Source: Xenia sp. Carnegie-2017 (lineage: Eukaryota; Cnidaria; Anthozoa; Malacalcyonacea; Xeniidae). From it: a DNA stretch of 64,000 nucleotides. How positions within the stretch are numbered: position 1 is the stretch's first letter; the number at the start of each line of letters is the position of its first letter. Position numbers and translations under genes: made by a program. The notes under the pieces were generated by a model. The model was given only the letters and a program-made list of their open reading frames with translations. It was not told where the DNA came from and made no database searches. Shown piece after piece: positions 63,361-64,000 of the stretch. The stretch covers positions 8,038,422 to 8,102,421 of the forward strand of contig NW_025813488.1 in NCBI RefSeq assembly GCF_021976095.1, given 5' to 3'.

Positions 63361-63536
63361 ATGTTTGTAAATGTAGATCGTCCAGGTTGATATAGTCCTG
63401 AGAAGGACTGTTTTTGTTGTTGTTGTCTTACATCTGAAGATGACTACCGGTAAGGTTGTCGAAACGTCAGTCAACAACAACAAAAACAGTCCTTCTCAGG
63501 ACTATACCAACCTGGACAATCTACATTTACAAACAT
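63361..63536. mobile_element. Perfect-hairpin MITE
   Basis: The left arm (atgtttgtaaatgtagat, ccaggttgatatagtcctga, gaaggactgtttttgttgtt) and right arm (aacaacaaaaacagtccttc, tcaggactataccaacctgg, atctacatttacaaacat) are reverse complements with almost no mismatch over about 60 bp. The centre carries ctgaagatgactaccggtaa then gtcgaaacg. An older relative lies at 11560-11850. Confidence 0.88.
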
Positions 63537-64000
63537 GTAACGATACTCCCGAGTTCAAACCATTTACTTTAATACTTCAATATATTGTAACCAATGCATA
63601 GCAAAAGGACATTCTCACCGATTTAGTTTATGTCGTACATGCAACAGCAAGATGCAGTATAGGGAATTTACAGTAGGGACACTTCGTTGTATAAATAGCT
63701 GATTACTGGCTGCCGTTAGCAAAGCCAGTAATCTTATTGGTCGGAAAAATAATCACATGCTTAATAAGATATGCGTGACACGACAATATTCAATGCAACC
63801 CCACTGTATATTTATTATACTGTGACCAAAATGACTCCATGCCCGGGAGAATATTGCCCTGAAATTAAAATCAACTGCACAGGAGAAGTTTGGAAAACAA
63901 AAATTTCTACCTGCATGGATGCACTAGGATCTCTGTCCATTCGACCATTCAGCAACCTCGGTTTGGCCTTTGGCTGGATAAAAACCATATGAAACTAATG
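63537..64000. other. Window end, no gene identified
   Basis: Short open frames only. A small inverted pair (gattactggctgccg / gcaaagccagtaatc) at 63701-63735 could be the edge of another repeat. A 73-codon frame at 63771-63992 with several cysteines runs to near the window edge and might be part of a gene beyond it, but nothing supports that. Confidence 0.35.

Noticed and set aside
1-64000. CRISPR arrays, operons, bacterial signals, tRNA/rRNA genes
   Set aside because: Tandem arrays here are minisatellites without spacers; genes are spliced. No RNA gene was recognisable by eye.
1-64000. Retroviral, LTR, Polinton or LINE remnants
   Set aside because: No reverse transcriptase, integrase, capsid-like or polymerase motif seen in any frame, and no long terminal repeats.

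Overview
The window is intron-rich, AT-rich nuclear DNA of an animal. Its nine genes have GT-AG introns (one GC-AG), and the products are RFX4/6-type and MYB transcription factors, BBS2, farnesyl diphosphate synthases and a rhodopsin-class receptor. Intron density close to vertebrate genes (BBS2 has 17 coding exons), hairpin MITEs and a short secreted basic precursor fit an early-branching metazoan, most likely a cnidarian. That placement is inference from content, not a species call. Reading frames were rebuilt by eye from splice sites; for most genes every exon phase closes on the right stop.

Layout. 1-2.1 kb: no gene seen. 2.1-3.8 kb: two-exon multipass membrane protein of unknown family (minus). 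6.9-12.6 kb: RFX4/6-type gene, 14 coding exons (minus), whose last codons and stop lie inside a 31-bp minisatellite. 14.4-23.3 kb: two tandem farnesyl diphosphate synthase genes (minus); one has a mitochondrial-type leader, and the terminal exons are nearly identical. 24.8-35.7 kb: a MYB gene with R1R2R3 repeats and the animal MYB C-terminal domain (minus). 37.7-45.9 kb: BBS2 (minus), complete. 47.0-49.8 kb: three-exon class A GPCR (minus). 49.8-57.7 kb: gene-poor, with a hAT-type MITE and a degenerate minisatellite. 57.7-58.1 kb: the only plus-strand gene, an 86-residue secreted, dibasic-rich precursor, possibly a neuropeptide. 60.6-61.6 kb: small SAM-domain protein (minus). 62.2-63.2 kb: tandem array carrying repeated perfect CRE (TGACGTCA) palindromes. 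63.4 kb: perfect-hairpin MITE.

Themes. The genes do not form an evident pathway: ciliary BBS2 and an RFX factor share the window, but this RFX subtype is not the usual ciliary regulator. The strongest non-gene signal is the density of locus-private minisatellites in introns and at exon edges. They supply a stop codon (RFX), abut an acceptor (FPPS1), border a donor (BBS2), sit on a suspect donor (FPPS2) and may be exonised (MYB). Several non-autonomous DNA transposons have clear target-site duplications, including one nested pair. I saw no retroviral, LTR or Polinton-like element, no LINE open reading frame, and no tRNA or rRNA gene.
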